Assembly: GCA_002299915.1 (NCBI GenBank)
Contig: DBOG01000054.1
Span: 1 to 42,371, forward strand
Direction: 5' to 3'
Origin: Proteobacteria bacterium UBA652
Lineage (GTDB): Bacteria > Pseudomonadota > Gammaproteobacteria > Nitrosococcales > Methylophagaceae
Length of the DNA stretch: 42,371 bases
In this document: in pieces, positions 24,013-32,299 of the stretch
Layout: every line of letters begins with the position of its first letter
How positions within the stretch are numbered: the first letter of the stretch is position 1
Position numbers and translations under genes: made by a program
The notes under the pieces: generated by a model
Database searches by the model: none
Told to the model about the DNA's origin: nothing
The model's input: the letters and a program-made list of their open reading frames with translations, nothing else

Positions 24013-26226
24013 ATGATGAGTAAAATTATGATACGACAAATAATGATAATCATGCTAGTAAGTTTGCTGGCAGGTTGTGCGAACCAATATAGAGCGAGTC
24101 AGGAAGTAGAACGAGATGAAACGCTATTTCCTTTTGATCGTATTCTGGAAGTGGATAGCCCTTATCTTGAAGGAGGGAGATCACCACAAATAGAAAGTGA
24201 GGTGATTGAGGGAGAAGATATATCAACGCGTACATCTACTATTTATCCAGGAACAGGTAGGCATGTTCGGTTACCACGAAAACGTCAAGAAATAGATCTG
24301 CAAGGTGATGCGGTTGAACTGAATTTTGAACAAACACCTTTGATTGAAATTGTGCATGCGGTGATGGGAGATATTCTGCAATTAAATTACATTGTGCAAA
24401 GTGCGATCGGAGGCGAGGTCACGCTGCGGACGCAAACGCCCGTTCAGCGAAATGATTTATTATCCATTATGGAATCCTTATTGCATGCTAATGGTGCCAC
24501 CTTAGTGAGAGATAAGGACGATCGTTTTATTATCAGCGCGATTGGGGTGGGCGCAAAGCTGGCACCGAGAATTTCCAGTCCTTATGAAACAGGGGCAGGC
24601 TTTACGACCACAGTGATACCACTAAAATATATTGGTGCAGCCGAAATGGCGGAAATTTTAACACCCATGTCAGATGAAGGCACCATTATCAATGTCGATC
24701 CTATCCGAAATTTATTAGTGTTGGCGGGTACACGGGCACAAATGGAAGGCTGGCTAGACGTTGTTGCCACCTTTGATATTGATTTATTAGAAGGAATGTC
24801 GGTTGGGATTTTCCCCGTTGAAAATATTTCTGTCGTTGATATGGAAGCCGCATTGAACAGTGTATTGGGTGAGGCAGAAGCAGAAACAGCGAAAGGCCTG
24901 CTGGGGATTGTTAAGCTATTCCCGCTGGAGCAACTTAATAGCTTATTAGTGGTGACTCCCCAAGCCCATTATTTGGATCAAATTAAAGAGTGGATGGTGC
25001 GCTTAGATCAAGCGCCAGATTCAAGTTTTGAACGGCACTTATTTGTTTATCCTGTGCAAAATGGTACAGCAACACATATCGGAGAACTATTAAGCAGTGT
25101 TTTTTCTGGAGAAAGCTCAACCGTGGGTTCAGACAGCACCTCAAAAGATGCGGGTGTCGCTCCTGGTTTAACGCCCGAAACGGTCTCGTCAAATAATAGG
25201 TCAAGCTCAAAAGCGCGGGATGCGACAGGGACTAAGACTAAAAACAGAAGTAATAGCGCTGAAGGCAGTGGCTTAGGCACCTCTAGCTATAATATAGATA
25301 ACGTCAGCATCGTTGCCGACGAAAACAATAATGCCTTGCTTATTTATGCAACACGTAAGGATTATCGTAAAATAGAAGGGGCTTTAAAGCAGCTTGATAT
25401 TTTGCCAGCACAGATTGTAATTGAAGCCAGTATCTTAGAGGTCTCACTGACCGATGGCCTAGAGTATGGGCTTGAATGGTCGCTGAAGAATGGTTTAAGT
25501 GGTGGGCGTGAGGGATTGTTATCATTAGGTCTTTCCGACACAGCGGCAGCAGCAAAAATGCCAGGCTTATCTTATGCGATTACCAATTCGGCAGGTGATT
25601 TACGCGGGGTATTAAATTTGCTCTCAGAAAAATCACTTATCAATGTGATTTCAACGCCCACAATCATGGTGATGGATAATCAGACGGCAGACATTCATGT
25701 GGGTAGTCAGCAGCCCGTTCGTAGCAGTCAAACCACAACAACCGGCGGTGTGATTACCAATGGGGTTGAATTTAAAGATACGGGGGTGCGTTTGTCAGTA
25801 ACACCATCGGTGAATGCAGGTGGTGTGGTGGTGATGGAGATCGACCAATCAATTACAGATGTGGGGCCGGTAGACTCTGCAACAGGTCAGCGCAGCTTTT
25901 TGGAGCGCAGCATTACGAGTAAGGTGGCGGTGCGTTCTGGTGAGTCGGTTGTATTGGGTGGGTTAATTAGAGAGAACCAAAGCGATGGTGAAGTAGGCAT
26001 TCCCATTTTGCATGACCTGCCTATTATCGGCAATTTATTTGGTAAAACGGCACTCAGTAGTAACCGAACAGAGCTATTAGTGATTATTTCTCCGCATGTC
26101 CTGTTTAATGAACAAGACTTGCGTGATATCAGCCGAGAAATGCGATCGCGCTTACGTGGTTTGGAATTATTACGAAAAAGACCAGAGCATCGCTGGCGTG
26201 GTACAGAGAAAGCACGAATTTATTAA
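24013..26226 (+). CDS. gspD: Type II secretion secretin GspD (lipoprotein)
   Basis: GspD forms the outer-membrane gate. The signal peptide ends in a lipobox (LVSLLAGC, Cys about 22), so the secretin appears to be lipidated, as XpsD is, and may not need a pilotin. Domains in order: N0 (about 91-175, VELNFEQTPLIEIVHAVMGD), N1 (about 199-255), N2 (about 263-325), N3 (about 337-450) with a Ser/Thr/Asn-rich insertion at roughly 365-430, and the secretin core (451-700) ending in SNRTELLVIISPHVL. The 737-aa length is within range. It closes the gsp run eight bases after the XpsN-like gene. Confidence 0.96.
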   Translation: MMSKIMIRQIMIIMLVSLLAGCANQYRASQEVERDETLFPFDRILEVDSPYLEGGRSPQIESEVIEGEDISTRTSTIYPGTGRHVRLPRKRQEIDLQGDAVELNFEQTPLIEIVHAVMGDILQLNYIVQSAIGGEVTLRTQTPVQRNDLLSIMESLLHANGATLVRDKDDRFIISAIGVGAKLAPRISSPYETGAGFTTTVIPLKYIGAAEMAEILTPMSDEGTIINVDPIRNLLVLAGTRAQMEGWLDVVATFDIDLLEGMSVGIFPVENISVVDMEAALNSVLGEAEAETAKGLLGIVKLFPLEQLNSLLVVTPQAHYLDQIKEWMVRLDQAPDSSFERHLFVYPVQNGTATHIGELLSSVFSGESSTVGSDSTSKDAGVAPGLTPETVSSNNRSSSKARDATGTKTKNRSNSAEGSGLGTSSYNIDNVSIVADENNNALLIYATRKDYRKIEGALKQLDILPAQIVIEASILEVSLTDGLEYGLEWSLKNGLSGGREGLLSLGLSDTAAAAKMPGLSYAITNSAGDLRGVLNLLSEKSLINVISTPTIMVMDNQTADIHVGSQQPVRSSQTTTTGGVITNGVEFKDTGVRLSVTPSVNAGGVVVMEIDQSITDVGPVDSATGQRSFLERSITSKVAVRSGESVVLGGLIRENQSDGEVGIPILHDLPIIGNLFGKTALSSNRTELLVIISPHVLFNEQDLRDISREMRSRLRGLELLRKRPEHRWRGTEKARIY

Positions 26227-26249
26227 CTTTAAAGTACACAGGTATAAAA

Positions 26250-26636
26250 ATGAAAAAATATAGCACTATTTTGATGGGATTATTAGTGGTTGTGTTATTA
26301 CAAGCTTGCACGGATAAACGTCCAGCAGAAGAAATCGTGCGGGAACGCGCGCAGGAGCGGTTAGACTTGTTAATGGCAAAAGATGTAGAAGCAGCCTATC
26401 AATATACAACGCCAGGCTATCGGGCAACCACCTCAGCCCAGGTGTTTGCTTTGCGGGTCGGTGGCGTGCCGAGCTGGACCGAAGCAAAAGTCGATACGGT
26501 TACGTGTGAAGAAGAGATATGCCAAGTCAAAACATTGATAAGTTATGAAATTAAAAGATTAAAGATGCAAAATACGCGTCCGATGGATGAGAAATGGCTA
26601 AAATCAGATGGGGAGTGGTATTTATACTACAAATAA
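26250..26636 (+). CDS. Small predicted lipoprotein of unknown function
   Basis: The 128-aa protein has a lipoprotein signal peptide ending VVVLLQAC (Cys about 20). The mature part has an early helix (RERAQERLDLLMAKDVEAAY) then YTTPGYRAT and beta strands, the look of a small NTF2-like or cystatin-like fold. Two further cysteines (VTCEEEIC) could form a disulfide. I do not recognise a named family. It follows gspD by 23 bases and is probably the last gene of the secretion operon, so a pilotin or accessory role is possible but unproven. Confidence 0.75.
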   Translation: MKKYSTILMGLLVVVLLQACTDKRPAEEIVRERAQERLDLLMAKDVEAAYQYTTPGYRATTSAQVFALRVGGVPSWTEAKVDTVTCEEEICQVKTLISYEIKRLKMQNTRPMDEKWLKSDGEWYLYYK

Positions 26637-27213
26637 TTCCTAACCATACTGTTCCCACTAGGTGATGCTTATTCTGGAACAAGCATGCACCTATGTCAAT
26701 GGTTCCTGAGCGAGAGAGGGTGCGCAATATCTTAATCTTGTAGTATTGTGTCGTAGAATAAAGCCCAGCATAAATAATCAGTGATTTGGAAATATTAGCC
26801 ATGCGCTCATGCAGAGAGGGCTTCGTGTTAGGTCGGTTTTAGCCCTTAAATCATTAGACAGTAAGATTATAAGCCCTGTAGCCGGTGTAGTATGGAAACA
26901 AGATGTTATGTTCCATAAAAACCACAAAAGAAGTGCAAAAGACATATAGTAAAATAAAAAAGGGGTTACGGCTTGTTTAGCGATAAACAGTATGGTAGAT
27001 TGTTTGGGTGCCTAGTTAAGTTACCGTGACTTTGAGCAATTTTAAAGTAACTGGTCTTGGTTGTGATAGCTTGGCTGGTTGATGTGGTTTAAAAGACACA
27101 AATGTGTTGAGCCACTTGACCGGGTAAAGATCATGCTTAGGCATGCGGGTGTTGTCTATAATTTTTTGTAGGTAACAGCCAAATATTAATTAATTAATGT
27201 TTAGGAGCAACAA
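26637..27213. other. 577-bp non-coding region before the exported 459-aa protein
   Basis: No convincing gene is seen on either strand. Contents: a bulged hairpin at 26660-26692 (AGGTGATGCTT with AAGCATGCACCT) without a T tract; an AGGGCT...AGCCCT pair near 26817-26851; an inverted repeat CATGC-TTAG-GCATG at 27132-27145; and a TATAAT box at 27157-27162. The long AT-rich leader and repeats suggest regulation of the downstream gene. Confidence 0.5.
27132..27162 (+). promoter_or_regulatory. Candidate promoter with overlapping inverted repeat
   Basis: TATAAT at 27157-27162 is a perfect -10 box, about 50 bases before the start codon. The -35 area has no good match to TTGACA and is instead covered by the inverted repeat CATGCTTAGGCATG (27132-27145). 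The layout suggests a promoter that is assisted or blocked by a protein binding that repeat. Confidence 0.45.
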
Positions 27214-28593
27214 ATGAATAAGAAAATTATTCCACTAGCGGCATTAGTCGCAATGGCAGGTGCTGCAAATGTAGCGCAAGCTGTAAATGTGAATCACGAC
27301 GGTTTAGGTGAAGTATTAATTTACCCGTTCTACTCTGTAGTAGAAGGTAACGATACTTACATTAACGTTGTTAACACAACCGATGAAGTTAAAGCAGTTA
27401 AAGTACGTTTTGTTGAAGGCATGAACTCGAAGGAAGTACTCGATTTTAACTTATATCTTTCTCCATGGGATCACTGGTCTGCAGTTGTGACAGCACACGC
27501 AGGTGGTGGTGCAATGATTAAAACGGCTGATACTTCTTGTACAGTGCCAGAAATCCCTGCTGCAGGTGTACCATTCAGCAAGGTTCTTTATTCTGCTGAC
27601 AGTGTGAACGATATTGGTCGTACGCGTGAAGGTTATGTTGAAATCATCGAAATGGGTGTGGTTTCTGATACCGATCTTGCGGCGGCTGCAACACACGTTG
27701 CGGGCATACCAACTGATTGTCCTGCATTGACAACGGCATGGAGTGGTGGTGGCCAATGGTCTACTAATCCAGCAGACGGCATGTCAACTAATGAAGGTGG
27801 TCTATATGGTTACGGCGTACTTATCAATGTAAACGGTGGTACAAATGCTACTTATGATGCCGTTGCGATGGATGCGTTCAACAATGTAGATAGTTTACAT
27901 GCACGTCCTGGTAACTCATCTCCATCATTGGATGATGCAACACCAACTGCAACTGTTATTGATAATGCAACTGTTGTAACAACAGCTACAACAACTGGTT
28001 TGGATGCTGTGTCTGCAGTTATCATGCACGATACAATTGCTAATGACTATGTATTAGAGCCTGATATTAGCGCAGGTACAGATTGGGTTGTTACTTTCCC
28101 AACTAAGAACGCCTATGTTAATGGTGCGGTAACAGCTCCATTTACAACTATTTGGAGTCCTGCACACTCAAGTTCGTGTGAAGAAATTAGTGTGATTTAC
28201 TATGATCGTGAAGAAGAAGGCAAAGCACCATCAGGCGTTCAATTCTCACCAAGAACACCAGAAGGTTCGTTCGCGTTATGTCAAGAAGCTAACGTCTTAA
28301 CCTTTAATGGTGCAGATGTGTTGGGTGCTGGCGTAATAGGTAATGTAGATGCAAGCTTGGATGGTGTGTTCGATAACGGTTGGGCAACTATTGATTTCAC
28401 TACAGTTCCTGGTCGTACATTAACCGGTACTAGTGCAACGTTCCATGGCTTACCAGTAATTGGTTTTGCTGTGCAAGAATATGTAAATGGCACACTAGTG
28501 GTAGATGGTTCAACTGTACTATCTAACTACCAAGGTTCTGTATTGCATAAAGCAACACGTGATATTGATATTGATACTGGTACTGGTAGTTAG
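27214..28593 (+). CDS. Exported protein of unknown function, probably abundant
   Basis: The 459-aa protein has a signal peptide (residues 1-23, ending NVAQA) and a mature part beginning VNVNHDGLGEVLIYPFYSVV. It is rich in Gly, Ala, Thr, Asn and Val, has few Lys/Arg, and looks beta-structured; six or so cysteines could form disulfides. I know similar exported proteins only as uncharacterised. A good TTAGGAGCA ribosome site, a perfect -10 box, its own strong terminator, and codon use (many GGT, GTA, GCA, AAC) unlike its neighbours all point to high expression. Its position after the T2SS operon makes it a candidate secreted substrate or surface protein. Confidence 0.85.
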   Translation: MNKKIIPLAALVAMAGAANVAQAVNVNHDGLGEVLIYPFYSVVEGNDTYINVVNTTDEVKAVKVRFVEGMNSKEVLDFNLYLSPWDHWSAVVTAHAGGGAMIKTADTSCTVPEIPAAGVPFSKVLYSADSVNDIGRTREGYVEIIEMGVVSDTDLAAAATHVAGIPTDCPALTTAWSGGGQWSTNPADGMSTNEGGLYGYGVLINVNGGTNATYDAVAMDAFNNVDSLHARPGNSSPSLDDATPTATVIDNATVVTTATTTGLDAVSAVIMHDTIANDYVLEPDISAGTDWVVTFPTKNAYVNGAVTAPFTTIWSPAHSSSCEEISVIYYDREEEGKAPSGVQFSPRTPEGSFALCQEANVLTFNGADVLGAGVIGNVDASLDGVFDNGWATIDFTTVPGRTLTGTSATFHGLPVIGFAVQEYVNGTLVVDGSTVLSNYQGSVLHKATRDIDIDTGTGS

Positions 28594-28650
28594 TGTTAAT
28601 TAATAAGTTATTTGTTTAGCTTATTGATATAGTATTAAATATCAATTAAG

Positions 28651-28679
28651 AAAACGCGGCGTAAGCCGCGTTTTTTTTT
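28651..28679 (+). terminator. Strong intrinsic terminator after the 459-aa exported protein
   Basis: AAAACGCGGC (28651-28660) pairs perfectly with GCCGCGTTTT (28665-28674) around the tetraloop GTAA, followed by T to position 28679. It isolates the exported protein as a single-gene unit. Confidence 0.93.
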
Positions 28680-28822
28680 GCTGCTCGAATGGGTAATATT
28701 CGCGTTTCCTTACCACTAGTTGAAATTTTTTTCAATGCTCAGATTTTCTGCTACATTTTAATTTTAACGATCATAGCTGAGAGTCGATGGTCTCACGAGC
28801 CTATGGGAAAAAGTAATAGAGA

Positions 28823-28851
28823 TAGACAATATGTGAACTTCCCGCTATAAT
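28823..28851 (+). promoter_or_regulatory. Sigma70 promoter for the cadherin-like protein
   Basis: TAGACA (5/6) and a perfect TATAAT are spaced by exactly 17 bases. The start of transcription would be near 28858, leaving a leader of about 95 bases that contains the small hairpin GTCTC-AGAGGG-GAGAC (near 28856-28871). The rest of the 28594-28951 gap holds the preceding terminator and nothing else I can identify. Confidence 0.7.
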
Positions 28852-28951
28852 CAAGGTCTCAGAGGGGAGACAATGGCTTGATTTGGGTAGCCGTCCTAGA
28901 GAGTGACTCGCTGGCAAGTAAATGCAGCATAAAAATTTAAGGAATAAAATA

Positions 28952-29881
28952 ATGAATCAGATATTAAAATCTATCGCCATGCTGGCAATCGCTTTGCCAG
29001 TGGCGGCTGCGGCCTACCAGGTAGAAATAAATGGTCATCTTTATAATGATGAAAGTGGTGTACCGCTAGATGTTCAGCAAATAACCGTTGAACAAATAGC
29101 GGGCAAAATTATTGTGCGCACCTTGCCAGATGATCTTAGCAAAGTGTGTTATGACAATTGTAGCTCAGGCCCCGCTAATCAGGCGCCAGAGATTACCTCA
29201 ACAATCTTTAACGTTGCAGAAGGCGTGACAGCGGTGGGTACGGTGCTGGCAACCGATACTGAAAATGATACCCTGAGCTATAGCATTGAAACAGGGAATG
29301 ATAGTGCGTTGTTTAGCATTGGAACGGCAACAGGAGTTTTAAGCTTTAACCAAGCAGCGACCTTAGGCACGAAAACAGTTAATATTAAGGTGGCGGATGC
29401 GGGTGGTTTTGATACACAAACGATGACCATTAATGTGACCAGCTCTGGAGGCGGCAATTGTGGCGCAACACCTAGCGGGGTTGAGATTGTGCCGAGTAAT
29501 GAATTTAGCATTAACTGGTCTATCACTAAACAGGATACTCACTTGGAAGTGGATAATATAGACACGTCTGCGATTCCCGTGCTAACAACAGCAGCAACGA
29601 CAACATCAGGGTTTATTCGTGCTGCGGAAGCCTCTCAATCAGCTAGTGTTCAACGGACGCTATGGATTTCAGAATGCCCCGGTGGCGCGGCGATTCCAGT
29701 AGGGTCTTGTTCAACAACAGGAACCGTTAACGTGAAGGTGCGTTGGAAAATGCCAGCATCAGGTATAAATTTTTCATATTGTGAATTAGAGCCGAATACA
29801 AATTATTATATTAATATTAAAAATAATGATTGTCTCTCTTCGCATTGTGATGTGGAGATGGGCTTCATAACAAACGAGTAG
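28952..29881 (+). CDS. Exported protein with a cadherin-like domain
   Basis: I chose the ATG at 28952, which has an AAGGA ribosome site and opens directly into a signal peptide (ALPVAAAA); an upstream ATG at 28922 adds ten residues. The mature 309-aa precursor has a unique N-terminal part (about 20-75), a cadherin-like repeat (about 80-165: NQAPEITSTIFNVAEG, LATDTENDTLSYSIETG, ATGVLSFN, KVADAGGFDTQTMTI), a Ser-Gly-Gly hinge and a Cys-containing C-terminal beta domain. Such repeats bind calcium and mediate adhesion or surface assembly. It forms a single-gene unit between its own promoter and terminator. Confidence 0.83.
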   Translation: MNQILKSIAMLAIALPVAAAAYQVEINGHLYNDESGVPLDVQQITVEQIAGKIIVRTLPDDLSKVCYDNCSSGPANQAPEITSTIFNVAEGVTAVGTVLATDTENDTLSYSIETGNDSALFSIGTATGVLSFNQAATLGTKTVNIKVADAGGFDTQTMTINVTSSGGGNCGATPSGVEIVPSNEFSINWSITKQDTHLEVDNIDTSAIPVLTTAATTTSGFIRAAEASQSASVQRTLWISECPGGAAIPVGSCSTTGTVNVKVRWKMPASGINFSYCELEPNTNYYINIKNNDCLSSHCDVEMGFITNE

Positions 29882-29917
29882 TAATGCTCTAATTGTAAAT
29901 GAAGTATGATTATTGAT

Positions 29918-29951
29918 GGCGCCGAACAATTTTTGTTTGGCGCCTTTTTTT
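29918..29951 (+). terminator. Intrinsic terminator after the cadherin-like protein
   Basis: An 11-bp stem, GGCGCCGAACA (29918-29928) with TGTTTGGCGCC (29934-29944) including one G-T pair, closes a five-base loop and is followed by seven T. It ends just before the GGAGGA ribosome site of the next gene, so some read-through may supply that gene. Confidence 0.92.
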
Positions 29952-29967
29952 GGAGGAACAATAAAGA

Positions 29968-30900
29968 ATGTATAAAGAAGTAAGAAAGATATTATTTGGT
30001 TTGACGATAATTGCCTTTCCCCCAGTTTATGCGGCGCCTGAAATTGTGTTACAACAGGGCGATATCAAAGTAACAGTGGAAGATGTTGAGCGATATATTA
30101 TTAGTAATACCCCTAAAGCACAACGAGAAGCTATTTTAAATAAAAAGGGTATTTTTAAAGAAATCGTTGAAAATATTTATCTTATTCGGCGGATAGGAAC
30201 AGAAGCGGAGAAAGATAAAAATCTAGATTGGGAACAGATAAAATGGGTTAATGAACTTGCTTACAAAAGACTGGTGATGACTGCTTTTATGAAAAACCTA
30301 GTGAAGCAACAATTGGACAACTTTGATTGGGTAATGTTAGCAAAGGAAACCTATCTGGCAGAGGCTGATCAATATCAGATCCCTGAAAAAATACGGGCAT
30401 CACATATTCTAATAACAACAGAAGATAGAACGAAGACAGAAGCACACACGCTGATTAATGAGATTAAAGACAAAGCATTAGCAGGTGAGGATTTTGAAGT
30501 CTTAGTAAAGGCCTATTCAGAAGACCCTTCTGCAGCGAGTAATAATGGGGACTTAGGTCTCTTCTCACAAGGGCAGATGGCCAAACCTTTTGAACAAGCG
30601 GCTTTTGCGATGACTAGAGTGGGGGAGCTGAGTGACATTGTGGAAAGTGATTTTGGTTATCATCTGATTCAGTTTCACGAGCGGGTGGCAGCAGGAAAAC
30701 AAACTTTTGAGGCGGTAAAACAACAGATTATTTTGCAATTGCAGCAGTCTCGGGCAAATCAAATTCGGCAAGATATTATGATGGACTTCCGTTCAGCTAG
30801 TGATTTGAAATGGGATGAGGCACAATTAGAGTCCTTGCGCAATAAACACCGAACTGCAGGCAAGCTAGATAGTTCTGAGCTAAAACCTTCAGCAGAATAA
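29968..30900 (+). CDS. Periplasmic parvulin-type peptidyl-prolyl isomerase
   Basis: The 310-aa protein has a signal peptide (residues 1-22, ending PPVYA), an N-terminal helical chaperone-like region (about 25-135) as in SurA and PrsA, one parvulin domain (about 142-238: RASHILITTED, YSEDPSAASNNGDLGLFSQG, FAMTRVGELSDIVESDFGYH) and a short charged tail. It would catalyse proline isomerisation and aid folding of exported proteins. It is not SurA (one parvulin domain, shorter). It lies 25 bases before the wzt gene, so it is probably the first gene of the glycan-export operon. This is an unusual pairing that hints at dedicated help for a surface protein. Confidence 0.9.
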   Translation: MYKEVRKILFGLTIIAFPPVYAAPEIVLQQGDIKVTVEDVERYIISNTPKAQREAILNKKGIFKEIVENIYLIRRIGTEAEKDKNLDWEQIKWVNELAYKRLVMTAFMKNLVKQQLDNFDWVMLAKETYLAEADQYQIPEKIRASHILITTEDRTKTEAHTLINEIKDKALAGEDFEVLVKAYSEDPSAASNNGDLGLFSQGQMAKPFEQAAFAMTRVGELSDIVESDFGYHLIQFHERVAAGKQTFEAVKQQIILQLQQSRANQIRQDIMMDFRSASDLKWDEAQLESLRNKHRTAGKLDSSELKPSAE

Positions 30901-30925
30901 GACGGGGTGGCTTACAATAGCCATT

Positions 30926-32299
30926 ATGGAAAATGATTTAGTGCAGGTGACAAAGGTGGCATTAACTGTAACCAATTTAGGGAAGTGTTATCAATTATTT
31001 GATAAACCACATCATCGGCTACTGAGTTATTTCTTCTCCCGATACCAACAGCAGGGAACGGATTTTTGGGCATTACAAAATGTGAGCTTTTCTCTTAATC
31101 AGGGTGAAACAGTTGGTATTGTCGGCCGCAATGGATCGGGGAAATCTACTTTACTTCAAATGATAGCGGGTACGTTGACCGCGAGCACGGGTTCGGTACA
31201 GCGAAGCGGACGTATTGCAGCCTTGCTAGAATTGGGCGCGGGCTTTAATCCTGAATTTACAGGGCGAGAGAATGTGTTGCTGAATGCAGCTATTTATGGC
31301 CTGACCGCAACAGAAATCCAAGCTAAACTAGATGATATTATTGCCTTTGCAGACATTGGTGAGTTTATGGATCAGCCCGTGGCGCACTATTCCAGTGGTA
31401 TGTTTGTACGGTTAGCCTTTGCGGTGATTGCACATGTGGATGCGGATGTGTTGATTGTGGATGAGGCACTGGCTGTGGGAGATGCCGCATTTGTCCAAAA
31501 ATGTATGCGTTTTCTGGAGAAATTTAAGCAGCAAGGCGCGATTTTGTTTGTCAGCCATGATACCGGTATTGTCACCCAATTATGTGACCGGGCGATTTGG
31601 TTAGATCAGGGAAAGATGCGGTTAGAGGGTGATGCAAAAGCAGTGTCAGAAGCTTATTTGGAGCATCTCTATACGGCACAGCAATCGATAGAGAGCATCG
31701 TGAATGATGTAGCTGACACGGCGTCAGGTAAACAGGCTATTCCTGATTTTGAACATTGGCATGATGCGAGGCACGATTTTTTGACAGATTCTAATTTACG
31801 AAATGAGATGTCTGTGCAGCCATTCGATCTAGATGCCACTGATTTTGGGACAGGCCAAGCACAGATTGATAGTGTGGCAATATTAGATACAAAAGCTAGG
31901 CCTTTGCGGTGGCTGGTGGGAGGGGAGCGGATAGTGTTGTCTATTTATTTTACGGCGTTGGATCGGTTAGAAGGCGTTATCGTGGGTTTTTTAGTGAAGA
32001 ATAGGAAAGGGCAGGTATTATTTGGTGAGAATAATTATTTGAGTGATATTGATTCACCCGTGACGGTGGAAAAAAACACTTCCTATATGGCACGATTTGG
32101 TATCACAATGCCTTATTTGCCGGAGGATGAGTATGTGATTTCAACCGGTATTGCATCGGGCCTACAAGCTGAACATATACAGCATTGTTGGCGCCATGAT
32201 GCCTTGGTGTTTTCTGTTACACAGGGCCATGTAGTGCATGGTTTGATGGGGATCCCGTTGGGCTTTTGTGATGTTTCACCTGTCGAGCAAGTTGAATGA
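30926..32299 (+). CDS. wzt: Polysaccharide ABC exporter ATP-binding protein, Wzt type
   Basis: Wzt powers export of O-antigen or teichoic-acid-like glycans. The 457-aa protein has Walker A VGRNGSGKST, Q-loop LELGAGFNPEFTGRENV (typical of the Wzt/TagH branch), signature YSSGMFVRLAFA, Walker B VLIVDEALAVGD and a switch His (LFVSHD). After residue 250 a linker leads to a C-terminal beta domain (about 305-455) in the place of the Wzt-C carbohydrate-binding domain, which in known systems recognises a finished, capped chain. Its stop overlaps the permease start by four bases. Confidence 0.92.
   Translation: MENDLVQVTKVALTVTNLGKCYQLFDKPHHRLLSYFFSRYQQQGTDFWALQNVSFSLNQGETVGIVGRNGSGKSTLLQMIAGTLTASTGSVQRSGRIAALLELGAGFNPEFTGRENVLLNAAIYGLTATEIQAKLDDIIAFADIGEFMDQPVAHYSSGMFVRLAFAVIAHVDADVLIVDEALAVGDAAFVQKCMRFLEKFKQQGAILFVSHDTGIVTQLCDRAIWLDQGKMRLEGDAKAVSEAYLEHLYTAQQSIESIVNDVADTASGKQAIPDFEHWHDARHDFLTDSNLRNEMSVQPFDLDATDFGTGQAQIDSVAILDTKARPLRWLVGGERIVLSIYFTALDRLEGVIVGFLVKNRKGQVLFGENNYLSDIDSPVTVEKNTSYMARFGITMPYLPEDEYVISTGIASGLQAEHIQHCWRHDALVFSVTQGHVVHGLMGIPLGFCDVSPVEQVE

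Noticed and set aside
26551..26802. 83-aa minus-strand ORF in the gap after the gspD operon
   Set aside because: It overlaps the end of the lipoprotein gene, has no clear ribosome site, and its protein shows no recognisable pattern.
28856..28921. Possible c-di-GMP (GEMM) riboswitch in the leader of the cadherin-like gene
   Set aside because: A GGTAGCC stretch and short hairpins occur, but the conserved CACGCACAGGGCAAACC and GACGCAAAGCC blocks are absent.
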